Below, piece by piece: positions 52,965 to 61,352 of a stretch of 64,000 nt of DNA. A program made the translations under genes and the position numbers. Source of the stretch: Paenibacillus sp. FSL H8-0048 (GTDB lineage Bacteria; Bacillota; Bacilli; Paenibacillales; Paenibacillaceae); NCBI RefSeq assembly GCF_038002825.1, contig NZ_JBBODF010000001.1:5084001-5148000 (forward strand). Reading direction: 5' to 3'. The notes beneath the pieces are model-generated. The model had not been told where the DNA came from. It ran no database searches and saw only the letters and a program-made list of their open reading frames with translations. Each line of letters opens with the position of its first letter. Within the stretch, counting starts at the first letter, position 1.

Positions 52965-54512
52965 TCAGAAGGTGGTGAATCCAAGCCGGGTCTGTATCCG
53001 GTAGAGGATATATTTCAACCAGGTGGCGTCACTCTGATATTCCTTCAGCGGCAGGCTATATTCAGCGCCCTCGTTGTTCCATAGCCGCTTGAAGTAACCC
53101 TCCACCTCCGCATGCAATGGCTGCTCCCGTGGAACAGACACCCAAAGGTCATTCTCCAGATTATAATCGTCCAGATTCCGGGCTGTGAAGTTCGTCGATC
53201 CGCCGAGCAGGATGGAGTCGCCTGATGCCTTGGCAATAAACAGCAGCTTGCTGTGATACTGCTCCTCGCCCGTGTTGTACCAGTGGATCAGGATATTTCC
53301 TTCCGAGCGGCGGTCCAGGTCCATCGCAACCGGGCGGTTCGGGATGCCGATTTTGTCACGTCCGAAGGCATTCTGGTTAGGATCAAGCAGCAGTCTGACC
53401 TGGGCACCGCGGGCATCTGCAGCAAGCAGGGCATCAATAATTTTGTCGTCCGCCAGATAGAACATCCCCATCCAGATGACATCCCCGGGTCCTGCAGCAG
53501 CGATTCCTTCCAGCGCATATTTGTACACCTTGCCTTCGGTCAGATAGCGGACCTCAAGCGGGGCTTCTCCGGATACGACGGCAGGCTGCTTGAACTTGGG
53601 AGGCTTGCTTAGCAGGGGGCCGGCTCCCGACAGATTAGCCGCTGCCTGCTCACTCCGCAGAATATCCTCCTGAATAGGGCCCTGCACCTCCAGAGCGATG
53701 TTGGAGTGATAAGCGCTGGCGTCATGTACATTGCCGGAGGAGATCAGAGCGGTGTTCTCGCTCAGCACGACCTTGCGGTGATTGGCTTTGACATTCAGCA
53801 GCTTCAGATAAGAACGGGCGGTAATGTCCGGTCCTCCGCTGGCCATCAGATTCGGAATCCAGCCGTTGCCGGATTGCCCGAACCACTGGATGAAGGTACG
53901 CCAGACCGCCGAATAAGCGGGAGTCGAATCACGCAGATAATCCACATCCGTAATAATGACCTTGATCCCGGCCGCGCTCATCTCATCCAGAAGGGCGTTA
54001 GGTGCAGAGCCGTAATTCGTATTCACCTCATCGGTGATGAAGACGATCTCCATGGCGGGATGAGCGGCTTTCTGGGCAAGCAGCTTATCGGTAAGCTGTC
54101 GGCTGACAGCGGGGAACTGCTGGTCTGTATGGGTATAGTTATTGAACAGGAACAGATCAATCACAAGGAATTGCCGGGATTCTTCAATAATCTGCAGGAT
54201 TCTGGGCAGAATCTGTTCTTCCCTCGCCTGCTTGCCGCTGTTGTCCTGATAAGTCAGGTCATGCCAGAAGGCAACCGTATTGACCTTGTAAGCAGGGCTT
54301 TCCGCAGAAAGTCCGGGCGGCAGCGGCTTATGGGTCTGATAGAGCATCACCCCGGCCAGCCAGAGGAGAAGAAGGATCAGGGCAATCAGGAGCTTGGAAC
54401 GGCGGCGCAGGAAGAGCTGCGTCTGGCGCTTGTGGCGGGATGCCGTAATGGCACCTGAAGCCAGCGTAATCTGTAATTGTTCGGGTGTGACGGGATGGCG
54501 GCCTTGATTCAT
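52965..54512 (-). CDS. Membrane-anchored phospholipase D-like protein
   Basis: 515 residues from the ATG at 54512; the ATG at 54518 abuts AGGAGG, so the second is better spaced. A membrane helix at about 42-60 is followed by an extracytoplasmic region with two PLD-type half-sites, ANHRKVVLSE and YHSKLLFI. Both keep H-x-K, but the usual Asp after four residues is not kept at either site (SENT, AKAS), so activity is uncertain. Convergent with cardiolipin synthase, perhaps a divergent relative. Confidence 0.85.
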   Translation of the reverse strand: MNQGRHPVTPEQLQITLASGAITASRHKRQTQLFLRRRSKLLIALILLLLWLAGVMLYQTHKPLPPGLSAESPAYKVNTVAFWHDLTYQDNSGKQAREEQILPRILQIIEESRQFLVIDLFLFNNYTHTDQQFPAVSRQLTDKLLAQKAAHPAMEIVFITDEVNTNYGSAPNALLDEMSAAGIKVIITDVDYLRDSTPAYSAVWRTFIQWFGQSGNGWIPNLMASGGPDITARSYLKLLNVKANHRKVVLSENTALISSGNVHDASAYHSNIALEVQGPIQEDILRSEQAAANLSGAGPLLSKPPKFKQPAVVSGEAPLEVRYLTEGKVYKYALEGIAAAGPGDVIWMGMFYLADDKIIDALLAADARGAQVRLLLDPNQNAFGRDKIGIPNRPVAMDLDRRSEGNILIHWYNTGEEQYHSKLLFIAKASGDSILLGGSTNFTARNLDDYNLENDLWVSVPREQPLHAEVEGYFKRLWNNEGAEYSLPLKEYQSDATWLKYILYRIQTRLGFTTF

Positions 54513-54697
54513 ATTCATCCTCCTGGGTCTGCTGCCGGGCCAGAGTGGCTATAGGGTGGCCCGGCATTGTAAGTACCTATAACGCCCGTTAAGGAGAAGT
54601 GAAGCAGCTGAGTGTAAAATCCCTGAAAAATCTAGTGTTACAAAAAGCCCTCCATTTCATCCGCACTGTACCGGCAAGCTGCATCATACAAGTTCTG

Positions 54698-54748
54698 GTG
54701 ACATAACACGGAAGCGATTGTATAATGAGTGTAAATAATTTGTATAAG
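54698..54748 (+). promoter_or_regulatory. carH promoter with three 11-bp operator repeats
   Basis: GTGACA-N17-TATAAT (54698-54703, 54721-54726) is a good sigma-A promoter. TTGTAT at 54718, GTGTAA at 54729 and TTGTAT at 54740 recur at exactly 11 bp and overlap the -10 box. The same pattern precedes the crt operon. CarH is known to bind three successive 11-bp direct repeats. Confidence 0.7.
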
Positions 54749-54787
54749 GTTTGAATCTTCAAAGTATTCAGTGTAAACAGGAAGCGA

Positions 54788-55717
54788 GTGAGAACCATCG
54801 TGTATTCCATCAAACAGGTCGTCGAAATGCTCGATATTCCCTCTGTCACTCTGCGGGCGTGGGAGAACCGGTATCAGGCTGTCGTCCCGGAACGTACCGA
54901 GTCCGGCTATAGACTGTACAACCAAGAGAATATTGAGGACCTCCGCTGGTTGAAGGAACAGACCGATAAACCGGGCATCAGTATCTCACATGCTGTGCGG
55001 ATGCTGAAGCAGCATAAGCAGAAGGACCTGGATGAACGGCTGGCCGTTGCGGGCGGTGACCCCAAGGATGCCTTGGACAAAATGAGGCAGCAGATCTATG
55101 CAGCCCTGCTCGACATCCAGGGTGAGCGGGCCGACGCCCTGATCGATTTCGGGTTCTCCCTGTATGGCTATGAGGCGATGGTCCATCAGGTGCTGGTGCC
55201 CGTTCTGGTGAAGGTTGGTGATGCCTGGGAGCAAGGGACGGCAACCGTTGCCCAGGAGCATTATATGACACATATGATCTCGAACCGGCTATCCCAATTC
55301 TTTCATGTGTTCCCGGTGTATGCCCATTTGCACAAGGTGCTTGCCTTCTGCCCGGCGGGAGAGCATCACCAGGTCGGCCTGCTGCTGTTCTCGCTGTTCC
55401 TGCGCAGGAACGGGGTTGAAGTCATCTATTTGGGGTCCAATACCCCCGAGGACGGTGTGATGGAGCTGCTGGCGAAGCAAGAGCGGATCGGAGCTGTCTG
55501 CCTGTCCGTTACGAATGGCACGCTGGTCTCTTATACGGAGGAGCTGCTTGAGCGGTTGGGTGGACTATACCCCGAGATGCAGCTCATTGCGGGCGGCAAA
55601 GCCTATGAGGGAATCAGCCTCCAGGATACCAACGCCACCTATGTGATGGCGGAGCCGCCGGAGCAGTGGCAGGCCTGGTTCGATCAGGAATATGCCGGAA
55701 GCCGGCATAGGGCGTAG
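54788..55717 (+). CDS. carH: CarH-like B12-dependent light-sensing MerR-family repressor
   Basis: 309 residues from the GTG at 54788. The N-terminal MerR HTH (IKQVVEMLDIPSVTLRAWENRY...YRLYNQENIEDLRWL) is followed by a four-helix domain with WEQGTATVAQEHY, and a B12-binding Rossmann domain with the axial-ligand motif EHHQVG (E-x-H-x-x-G) and LGSNTPEDG. In CarH the dark adenosylcobalamin-bound tetramer blocks carotenoid promoters, and light breaks the Co-C bond and releases DNA. It stands directly before the carotenoid operon, which confirms the role. Confidence 0.92.
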   Translation: MRTIVYSIKQVVEMLDIPSVTLRAWENRYQAVVPERTESGYRLYNQENIEDLRWLKEQTDKPGISISHAVRMLKQHKQKDLDERLAVAGGDPKDALDKMRQQIYAALLDIQGERADALIDFGFSLYGYEAMVHQVLVPVLVKVGDAWEQGTATVAQEHYMTHMISNRLSQFFHVFPVYAHLHKVLAFCPAGEHHQVGLLLFSLFLRRNGVEVIYLGSNTPEDGVMELLAKQERIGAVCLSVTNGTLVSYTEELLERLGGLYPEMQLIAGGKAYEGISLQDTNATYVMAEPPEQWQAWFDQEYAGSRHRA

Positions 55718-55766
55718 CTTTTGCAGCAATTATAGTGAATTTTAATAGAGCATGCGATTCCATAGG

Positions 55767-55805
55767 AACCGGTCAGAACCCTTGTACAGGGCTGGCCGGT
55801 TCTTT
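55767..55805 (+). terminator. Terminator after carH
   Basis: AACCGGTCAG pairs with CTGGCCGGTT, followed by CTTTT. It separates carH transcription from the crt operon. Confidence 0.88.
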
Positions 55806-55886
55806 TGCTATGGATAAGTCTAGCAACCAAATTGCTGGAAGTGCGGCGGATGATATTTACATGGCCCGGCAAAGTATGTATGATAC

Positions 55887-55919
55887 TTGTATCACTATTG
55901 TATAGTTTTTGTATAATGT
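55887..55919 (+). promoter_or_regulatory. crt operon promoter with three perfect 11-bp TTGTAT repeats
   Basis: TTGTAT at 55887, 55898 and 55909, each exactly 11 bp apart, with TATAAT at 55912-55917 inside the last. A repressor filling these sites would cover the promoter. This matches the CarH operator layout and is repeated before carH. Confidence 0.78.
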
Positions 55920-55940
55920 TTGAACGAAGGAGGATATCGC

Positions 55941-57488
55941 TTGATCCGAACCACAGATACCGCAAAAGTCGCAGTAATCGGCGCAGGGCCGGGCGGGCTG
56001 GCCGCCGCCATGCTGCTTGCCGCCGAAGGATATGAAGTAGATCTCTATGAACAGCAGGCGGCTGTTGGCGGAAGATCAGGAGAATTGAAGCTGGGAGACT
56101 ACCGTTTTGACCGGGGAGCCACCTTCTTGATGATGCCTCATTTGCTGGAGGAGCTGTTCGCTCTGGCCGGGCGTTCTGTGCATGATTATGTTGCACTTAC
56201 GCCGCTTGATCCGCTGTACTCTCTGCATTTTGGAGATACCGTATTTACGCCTTCTACGAACCAGGATCAGACGGCCGAGCAGATTGAGCGGCTGTTCCCC
56301 GGCAATGGCAGCGGCTACCGCAGATTCATGGCTGAGGAAGCCGGCAAGCTGGAGCGGGTGATTCCGCTGCTGCAGCGTCCATTTCAATCATTAGGAGATT
56401 ATGTCAAAAGAGATGTGTTCCACGCACTGCCCAAGCTGAATGCTACAGACACTGTGTACAACCGGCTGTCCCGTTATTTCGATGATGAGCGGCTGCGGTT
56501 CTCGTTCACGTTCCAGGCCAAGTATCTGGGGATGTCGCCCTGGGAATGTCCGGGCACCTTCACGATTCTGTCGTACATGGAGCACCGTTACGGCCTGTAC
56601 CATCCGGCGGGCGGAATTAACCGCGTGCTTCAGGCTATGGCTGAGGTCATCCAGGAGCATGGTGGGCGGGTCCATACCGCAAGCGGAGTGAAGCGCATTA
56701 TCGTCAAGGACGGGCAGGCCGCAGGCTTGCTGCTGGAGAATGGGGAGAAGGTGGATGCGGATTATATTGTGATTGGAGCAGATTTTGGTTCTGCAATGAC
56801 ACAGTTGTTCGAGCCCGGACTTTTGAAGAAATATACGCCTGCCAAGATTGCCCGCAAAAGATATTCCTGCTCCACAGCTATGCTCTATCTCGGTGTGGAT
56901 GGAGAGGTGGACCTGGGTCATCATTCGGTTCATTTCGCGGACGATTACCGGCGTAATGTCAGAGAGATCACCGAGCTGGGCGTGCTGTCGGAGGATGCTT
57001 CTATTTATATTCATAATCCGTCAGTTATCGATAAGACACTGGCGCCTCCCGGTAAGTCCTCGCTCTACGTGCTGATGCCGGTGCCTAATCTGAGTGCCGG
57101 TATCGACTGGGACCAGGAGCGTGCGGAGGTGGAGGACTGGATGATGGAGCGGCTGGAGCAGATTCCGCAGCTGGCCGGAATCGCCGGACGGGTGGAAGAG
57201 AGCCTGTTCTTCTCTCCGCTGGACTGGCAGAACCAGCAGAATGTATACAATGGAGCCACCTTCAATCTGGCCCATAATCTCGGGCAGATGATGCATCTGC
57301 GGCCGCATAATACCTTCGAGGAGGTACGCGGCATCTGGCTGGTCGGCGGGGGAACCCATCCGGGCAGCGGCCTGCCCACGATCTTTGAGTCGGCCAAGAT
57401 CAGCACACGGCTGCTGCGGGAGCATGACCAGGCTGTACGGGGGCGGTTCACCGTACAGGCAGGCGCAGGCGCGGGGGTTCCGCTATGA
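55941..57488 (+). CDS. CrtI/CrtN-type carotenoid desaturase, copy 1
   Basis: 515 residues from the TTG at 55941, 7 bases after AGGAGG. The FAD-binding opening VAVIGAGPGGLAAAMLLAAEG, YRFDRGATFLMMP near residue 50, and the C-terminal VGGGTHPGSGLPTIFESAK are phytoene desaturase features. It should desaturate or oxidise phytoene or diapophytoene at the membrane. First gene of the crt operon; its stop overlaps the next start by 4 bases. The sequence alone does not say whether the substrate is C30 or C40. Confidence 0.92.
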   Translation: MIRTTDTAKVAVIGAGPGGLAAAMLLAAEGYEVDLYEQQAAVGGRSGELKLGDYRFDRGATFLMMPHLLEELFALAGRSVHDYVALTPLDPLYSLHFGDTVFTPSTNQDQTAEQIERLFPGNGSGYRRFMAEEAGKLERVIPLLQRPFQSLGDYVKRDVFHALPKLNATDTVYNRLSRYFDDERLRFSFTFQAKYLGMSPWECPGTFTILSYMEHRYGLYHPAGGINRVLQAMAEVIQEHGGRVHTASGVKRIIVKDGQAAGLLLENGEKVDADYIVIGADFGSAMTQLFEPGLLKKYTPAKIARKRYSCSTAMLYLGVDGEVDLGHHSVHFADDYRRNVREITELGVLSEDASIYIHNPSVIDKTLAPPGKSSLYVLMPVPNLSAGIDWDQERAEVEDWMMERLEQIPQLAGIAGRVEESLFFSPLDWQNQQNVYNGATFNLAHNLGQMMHLRPHNTFEEVRGIWLVGGGTHPGSGLPTIFESAKISTRLLREHDQAVRGRFTVQAGAGAGVPL

Positions 57489-59005
57489 GCCGCGTTGCCA
57501 TTGTAGGCAGCGGAATCGGCGGGCTGACGGCAGCGCTGCTGCTTACCCGTCAGGGGCATGAGGTGATTATTTATGAACGGGCAGCCCAAGCAGGCGGCCG
57601 GGTGGCTTTTGAAGAGCAGGACGGCTACCGGATTGACCGCGGTCCTACCATTGTGCTGCTGCCGGAGATGCTTCTGGGTATTCTGGAGGAAGGCGGCCTT
57701 CCGCGATCCAGCCTGGAGCTGCTGCACTGTGATCCGCTCTACCGGGTTCACTTCAGAAGCGGGCGGGTGCTGACCAAATTCGCGGATGCTACGGCGCAGG
57801 CGGAGGAGATTGACCGGCTCTATCCCGGAGAGGGCAAGGGCTTCACCCGGTTCATGAAGGACATGTCGGTGCTGTATCCGCAGGGGCGGACCTCGTTCCT
57901 GGAGCGGGGATATGCAAGCGGGCGGGAATTCTTCAGTCCGGCTAACCTGTCGCTGATGGTCCGCCTGCGTGCTTACCGGAATCTGCGCTCTGCTATCGGC
58001 CAGTATTTCCGCAGTGAGGAGCTTAAGGATGCGTTCTCCCTTCAGAGCTTGTATATTGGAGGAGCACCCTTCCGTACACCTGGCATTTACACCATGCTTC
58101 CTTACGCCGAGCATGCCTTCGGCATCTGGATGCTGAAGGGCGGATATGGGACGCTGCCACAGATCATGGCCCGGGAGCTGGAAAACCGCGGGGTAGAGAT
58201 TCATACGGGCACAGAGGTGGAATCCCTGATTGTTGAAGAGAGCCGCTGCTGCGGAGTTGTTGTTCAGGGGCAGTCAATTTCCTATGATGCCGTTCTGTAC
58301 AATGGGGATTTCCCGAATGTCGAGCAATTGCTGCCTCCTGGTGTGTTCAAGCAGGAACAGGCACCGGTTGTGACGGCGAATATGGGCAGAGCCGTAACAG
58401 CTAAGGCCATAAAACGCGGCACCTGGAAGCCCTCCTCGGGCTGTCTGCTGATCTATGCAGCCACGGATAAGCGCTGGCCGGATTCGCTGGTGCACCAGTT
58501 CTTCCTGCCGGACAGTCTGAACAGCAGCCTTCACGAGCTGTTTGACCGGGGACAAATTCCCCAGGATTCATCTTATTATGTATTTAATCCGGCAGCACTG
58601 GACGATAGTGCAGCCCCTCCCGGACAGAGCGTGCTCTATTTCCTTGTTCCAGTCCCGGCGGCGCCGGACAAGAACTGGGAGGAAATAGCCGGAGCACTAG
58701 CCGATACAGTCATGTCGGATGCCGAGAAGCGGGGCTTCCCCGGGCTTACCGCGAGTGTGATCTGGCGCAGACTGAGAACGCCTGCCGATGCGGAGCAGGA
58801 AGGAATGTACGGCGGGGGCAGCTTCGGTATTGCACCGCTGCTGAGCCAGTCGGGAGTATTCCGGCCCCAGCCGAAGCCGTATCCGCTTAAGGGGTTCTAT
58901 GCCGCTGGTGCTTCCGTCCATCCGGGCGGCGGTGTGCCGATTGTGATGCAGGGAGCGAAGCTTGCCGTTCAGGAAATGATAAAGGAGATGAGCGTACATG
59001 GATGA
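57485..59005 (+). CDS. CrtI/CrtN-type carotenoid desaturase/oxidase, copy 2
   Basis: 506 residues. VAIVGSGIGGLTAALLLTRQG at the start, YRIDRGPTIVLLP, and YAAGASVHPGGGVPIVMQGAK near the end. It differs from copy 1 throughout and probably carries out a different step, such as the terminal oxidation done by CrtNb/CrtP-type enzymes in C30 pathways. Coupled by overlap to copy 1 and to the synthase gene. Confidence 0.92.
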   Translation: MSRVAIVGSGIGGLTAALLLTRQGHEVIIYERAAQAGGRVAFEEQDGYRIDRGPTIVLLPEMLLGILEEGGLPRSSLELLHCDPLYRVHFRSGRVLTKFADATAQAEEIDRLYPGEGKGFTRFMKDMSVLYPQGRTSFLERGYASGREFFSPANLSLMVRLRAYRNLRSAIGQYFRSEELKDAFSLQSLYIGGAPFRTPGIYTMLPYAEHAFGIWMLKGGYGTLPQIMARELENRGVEIHTGTEVESLIVEESRCCGVVVQGQSISYDAVLYNGDFPNVEQLLPPGVFKQEQAPVVTANMGRAVTAKAIKRGTWKPSSGCLLIYAATDKRWPDSLVHQFFLPDSLNSSLHELFDRGQIPQDSSYYVFNPAALDDSAAPPGQSVLYFLVPVPAAPDKNWEEIAGALADTVMSDAEKRGFPGLTASVIWRRLRTPADAEQEGMYGGGSFGIAPLLSQSGVFRPQPKPYPLKGFYAAGASVHPGGGVPIVMQGAKLAVQEMIKEMSVHG

Positions 59006-59855
59006 AAGGATACTGCAGCAATGTGAGGAACTGATGAAGAAAGGGTCCACTTCGTTCCATAAGGCGTTTGATGTTCTGCCAAGTCCCAGGCGAGAAGCGG
59101 TGCATGTTATTTATGCCTTCTGCCGGATTATAGACGATAGTGTGGATGAGCCGGAAGGCGCGCCGTACAGCATCCATGAGCTTCGGGAGCATTTCATGAA
59201 TTTGGAGCAGGCGGACGGGCATTTCATCTGGCCGGCGCTGCGCTGGCTGTTCAGCAGCTTCCCGCAGCTTCAGCGTGAGCCGTTTCTATTGCAAATGGAG
59301 GGACAGCTTAGAGATCTTACCTTCACAGCCTATGACACGATGGAGCAGCTTAAGGATTATTGTTATCTTGTAGCGGGAACGGTAGGGGAGATGCTGCTGC
59401 CTGTTCTGCGGGAGGATCAGAGTGAAGCGGCACGGACCTCGGGAATTGCGCTGGGGATAGGAATGCAGCTGGTGAATATCATCCGCGATGTAGGTGAGGA
59501 TCTCAGAAGAGGACGCAGATATGTGCCGCTTGAGGTGATGGACAGACATGGCTACAGCCAGCAGGAGCTGGAGGACGGAGAGGTCAATCACCGGTTCACC
59601 GCTGTTATTCAGGAGCTGCGGACAGAAGCGCTGGACTGGTTCCGGCAAGGACTTGCGCATGTGGATAGTTATCCTTTGGAGAGCGGTCTTGCCATTGAGC
59701 TTGCCGCATCCTTCTATGCTGCTATTCTGGATGCTGTGGAGGCAGACGGGTATGATGTTTTCCGCAAAAGATCCTATGTCAGCGATGAAGCCAAGCTTCA
59801 GCTGTTCCAGCGTACGGTCGTGCGTTATGCCGGTGTAAGAACTGCGGTGGTCTGA
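58998..59855 (+). CDS. Phytoene/squalene (dehydrosqualene) synthase
   Basis: 285 residues. All-alpha isoprenoid fold with the two aspartate-rich motifs DDSVDE (about residue 50) and NIIRDVGEDLRRGRRYVP (about 165), which bind the prenyl diphosphates through magnesium. It condenses two farnesyl (C30, CrtM) or geranylgeranyl (C40, CrtB) diphosphates, the first committed step. AAGGAG lies inside the preceding gene, which it overlaps by 8 bases. Confidence 0.93.
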   Translation: MDERILQQCEELMKKGSTSFHKAFDVLPSPRREAVHVIYAFCRIIDDSVDEPEGAPYSIHELREHFMNLEQADGHFIWPALRWLFSSFPQLQREPFLLQMEGQLRDLTFTAYDTMEQLKDYCYLVAGTVGEMLLPVLREDQSEAARTSGIALGIGMQLVNIIRDVGEDLRRGRRYVPLEVMDRHGYSQQELEDGEVNHRFTAVIQELRTEALDWFRQGLAHVDSYPLESGLAIELAASFYAAILDAVEADGYDVFRKRSYVSDEAKLQLFQRTVVRYAGVRTAVV

Positions 59856-59857
59856 CC

Positions 59858-60643
59858 ATGGTCCGAACCCTTTTTTGGATCTGGTATGCCATCGGTGCGC
59901 TGCTCTTAATCGTGTTCGGAATTCCGGATAGTCTGAAGTTCTCTAACGGATTATTTCTCGTATTCTACGGTGCCTACGGGTTGGACTTAGTAATCAAGGG
60001 GCAATTCAAACCCTTCATGTCTGACTGGTCAGTCAATTCTTCAGGAGGCCGGATGACCAAGCGGTTCTGGTATGCGGCGGCTCTTATCTGGTTAGGCGGA
60101 ATGGCGGTTGAATGGGTAGGCGTGCATTCCGGCCGGTTGTTTGGGGATTATAATTATTCTACTATTCTCGGGCCTTTATTATTTGGTGTGCCGGTTACCC
60201 TGGGCTTCGCCTGGATTGCTGTTGTCTGCAATGCCGTGCTGATCAGCCATAATTTCGGACAGCGGGGCCTCCGGCTCCTGCTGCTGCGGGCCGTGCAGGT
60301 GGGCTTCTGGACGGTCCTGATGGATCTGGTGCTTGACCCTGTTGCCCATGCCAGGAACTTCTGGCACTGGGAGGGCGGCGGGGGCTTTTATCAGGTGCCC
60401 TGGAGCAATTTCGGCGGGTGGCTGATTGCAGGTGCTGCCTTGTCTATGCTGCTCCCGGCCGTGCCGTTCACCCGCCTGGCTGCCCGCCGGGGCACCCGCC
60501 TGTATCAGGCGATCCTGATCCTGTTCGGCCTGATCAGCCTGACAGAGGGGCTGCCTGCCTGCGCGGTGATCGCTGTGGCAGGCGCTTTCTTAGCCGAAGG
60601 GAGTCTGCGCTATGCTGGAAGCCGTTCCATCGGGAAGATTTGA
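59858..60643 (+). CDS. CruF-like carotenoid hydratase
   Basis: 261 residues with about seven membrane helices. GGMAVEWVGVHSGRLFGDYNYS and MDLVLDPVAHARNFWHWEGGGGFYQVPWSNFGGWL are the conserved blocks of the CruF/bisanhydrobacterioruberin hydratase family (DUF422). It would add water across the terminal double bond, giving the hydroxyl later glycosylated. CruF homologues are known in C30 pathways of some Bacillus species. It follows the synthase by 2 bp with only a weak ribosome site, suggesting coupled translation. Confidence 0.88.
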   Translation: MVRTLFWIWYAIGALLLIVFGIPDSLKFSNGLFLVFYGAYGLDLVIKGQFKPFMSDWSVNSSGGRMTKRFWYAAALIWLGGMAVEWVGVHSGRLFGDYNYSTILGPLLFGVPVTLGFAWIAVVCNAVLISHNFGQRGLRLLLLRAVQVGFWTVLMDLVLDPVAHARNFWHWEGGGGFYQVPWSNFGGWLIAGAALSMLLPAVPFTRLAARRGTRLYQAILILFGLISLTEGLPACAVIAVAGAFLAEGSLRYAGSRSIGKI

Positions 60644-61352
60644 CTGGTTATTCTACCGCTATAATTCCATGTATCTGCTCCGCAGACATTTCCACTTCAT
60701 CGGAATCAGCGGAGAGCTTCAGCCCGCTGCCGCTGCGGGGCGGGGAATTCTCTACCTCATGAATCACAGCTCGTGGTGGGACGGCCTGCTGGCCTATCAT
60801 GCCGTGGGGAAGCTGCCGGGGAAGCGTCATTATTTCATGATGGAAGAGGAGCAGCTGCGTAAGTATACCTTCTTCAGAAAGCTTGGCGCATATTCGATTG
60901 ACCCCGGAAGTCCAGGAGATGCGCGGGCTTCCCTGCGCTATACAGCCGGGCTGCTGGAGGCGGGGGAGAGTGTCTGGATGTATCCTGAAGGGGAAATCCG
61001 GCCGCTGGAGCAACGGCCGCTGAGTCTGAAGGAAGGGGCTTCCTTGGCGCTGCGGCTCAGTCCGAGGGCGGCGGTAGTCCCAGTGACGCTATACCACGGC
61101 CTGTTCCGGCATACCAAGCCGGAAGCTACGCTGCTGGCCGGTGCGCCGCTGCTGCTCCCTTGGGCGGAGATGGACCGCTCGGCGATAGCCCGGCTGCTGG
61201 AGACTGTTCTTGGCGGACAACTGGAGTCCCACCGCTGCAAAGTGCTTAACCATCAAGGCTATATGCCGGATGAATTCCGGCCGCTCCTCCGCCGGGGGAG
61301 ATCAACCAATGAATGGCTTGATCTGCTGCGGCCGGGCGGAGGGAGAGGATGA
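60612..61352 (+). CDS. PlsC-like acyltransferase of the carotenoid cluster
   Basis: 246 residues. The acyltransferase motif NHSSWWDG (HX4D) is near residue 52, followed by MYPEGEIRP. These are 1-acylglycerol-3-phosphate O-acyltransferase (PlsC) signatures. Within this operon it more likely acylates the sugar of a glycosylated carotenoid, the role of CrtO in staphyloxanthin, although that enzyme is not homologous in detail. It overlaps cruF by 32 bp and the next gene by 4 bp. Confidence 0.88.
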   Translation: MLEAVPSGRFDWLFYRYNSMYLLRRHFHFIGISGELQPAAAAGRGILYLMNHSSWWDGLLAYHAVGKLPGKRHYFMMEEEQLRKYTFFRKLGAYSIDPGSPGDARASLRYTAGLLEAGESVWMYPEGEIRPLEQRPLSLKEGASLALRLSPRAAVVPVTLYHGLFRHTKPEATLLAGAPLLLPWAEMDRSAIARLLETVLGGQLESHRCKVLNHQGYMPDEFRPLLRRGRSTNEWLDLLRPGGGRG

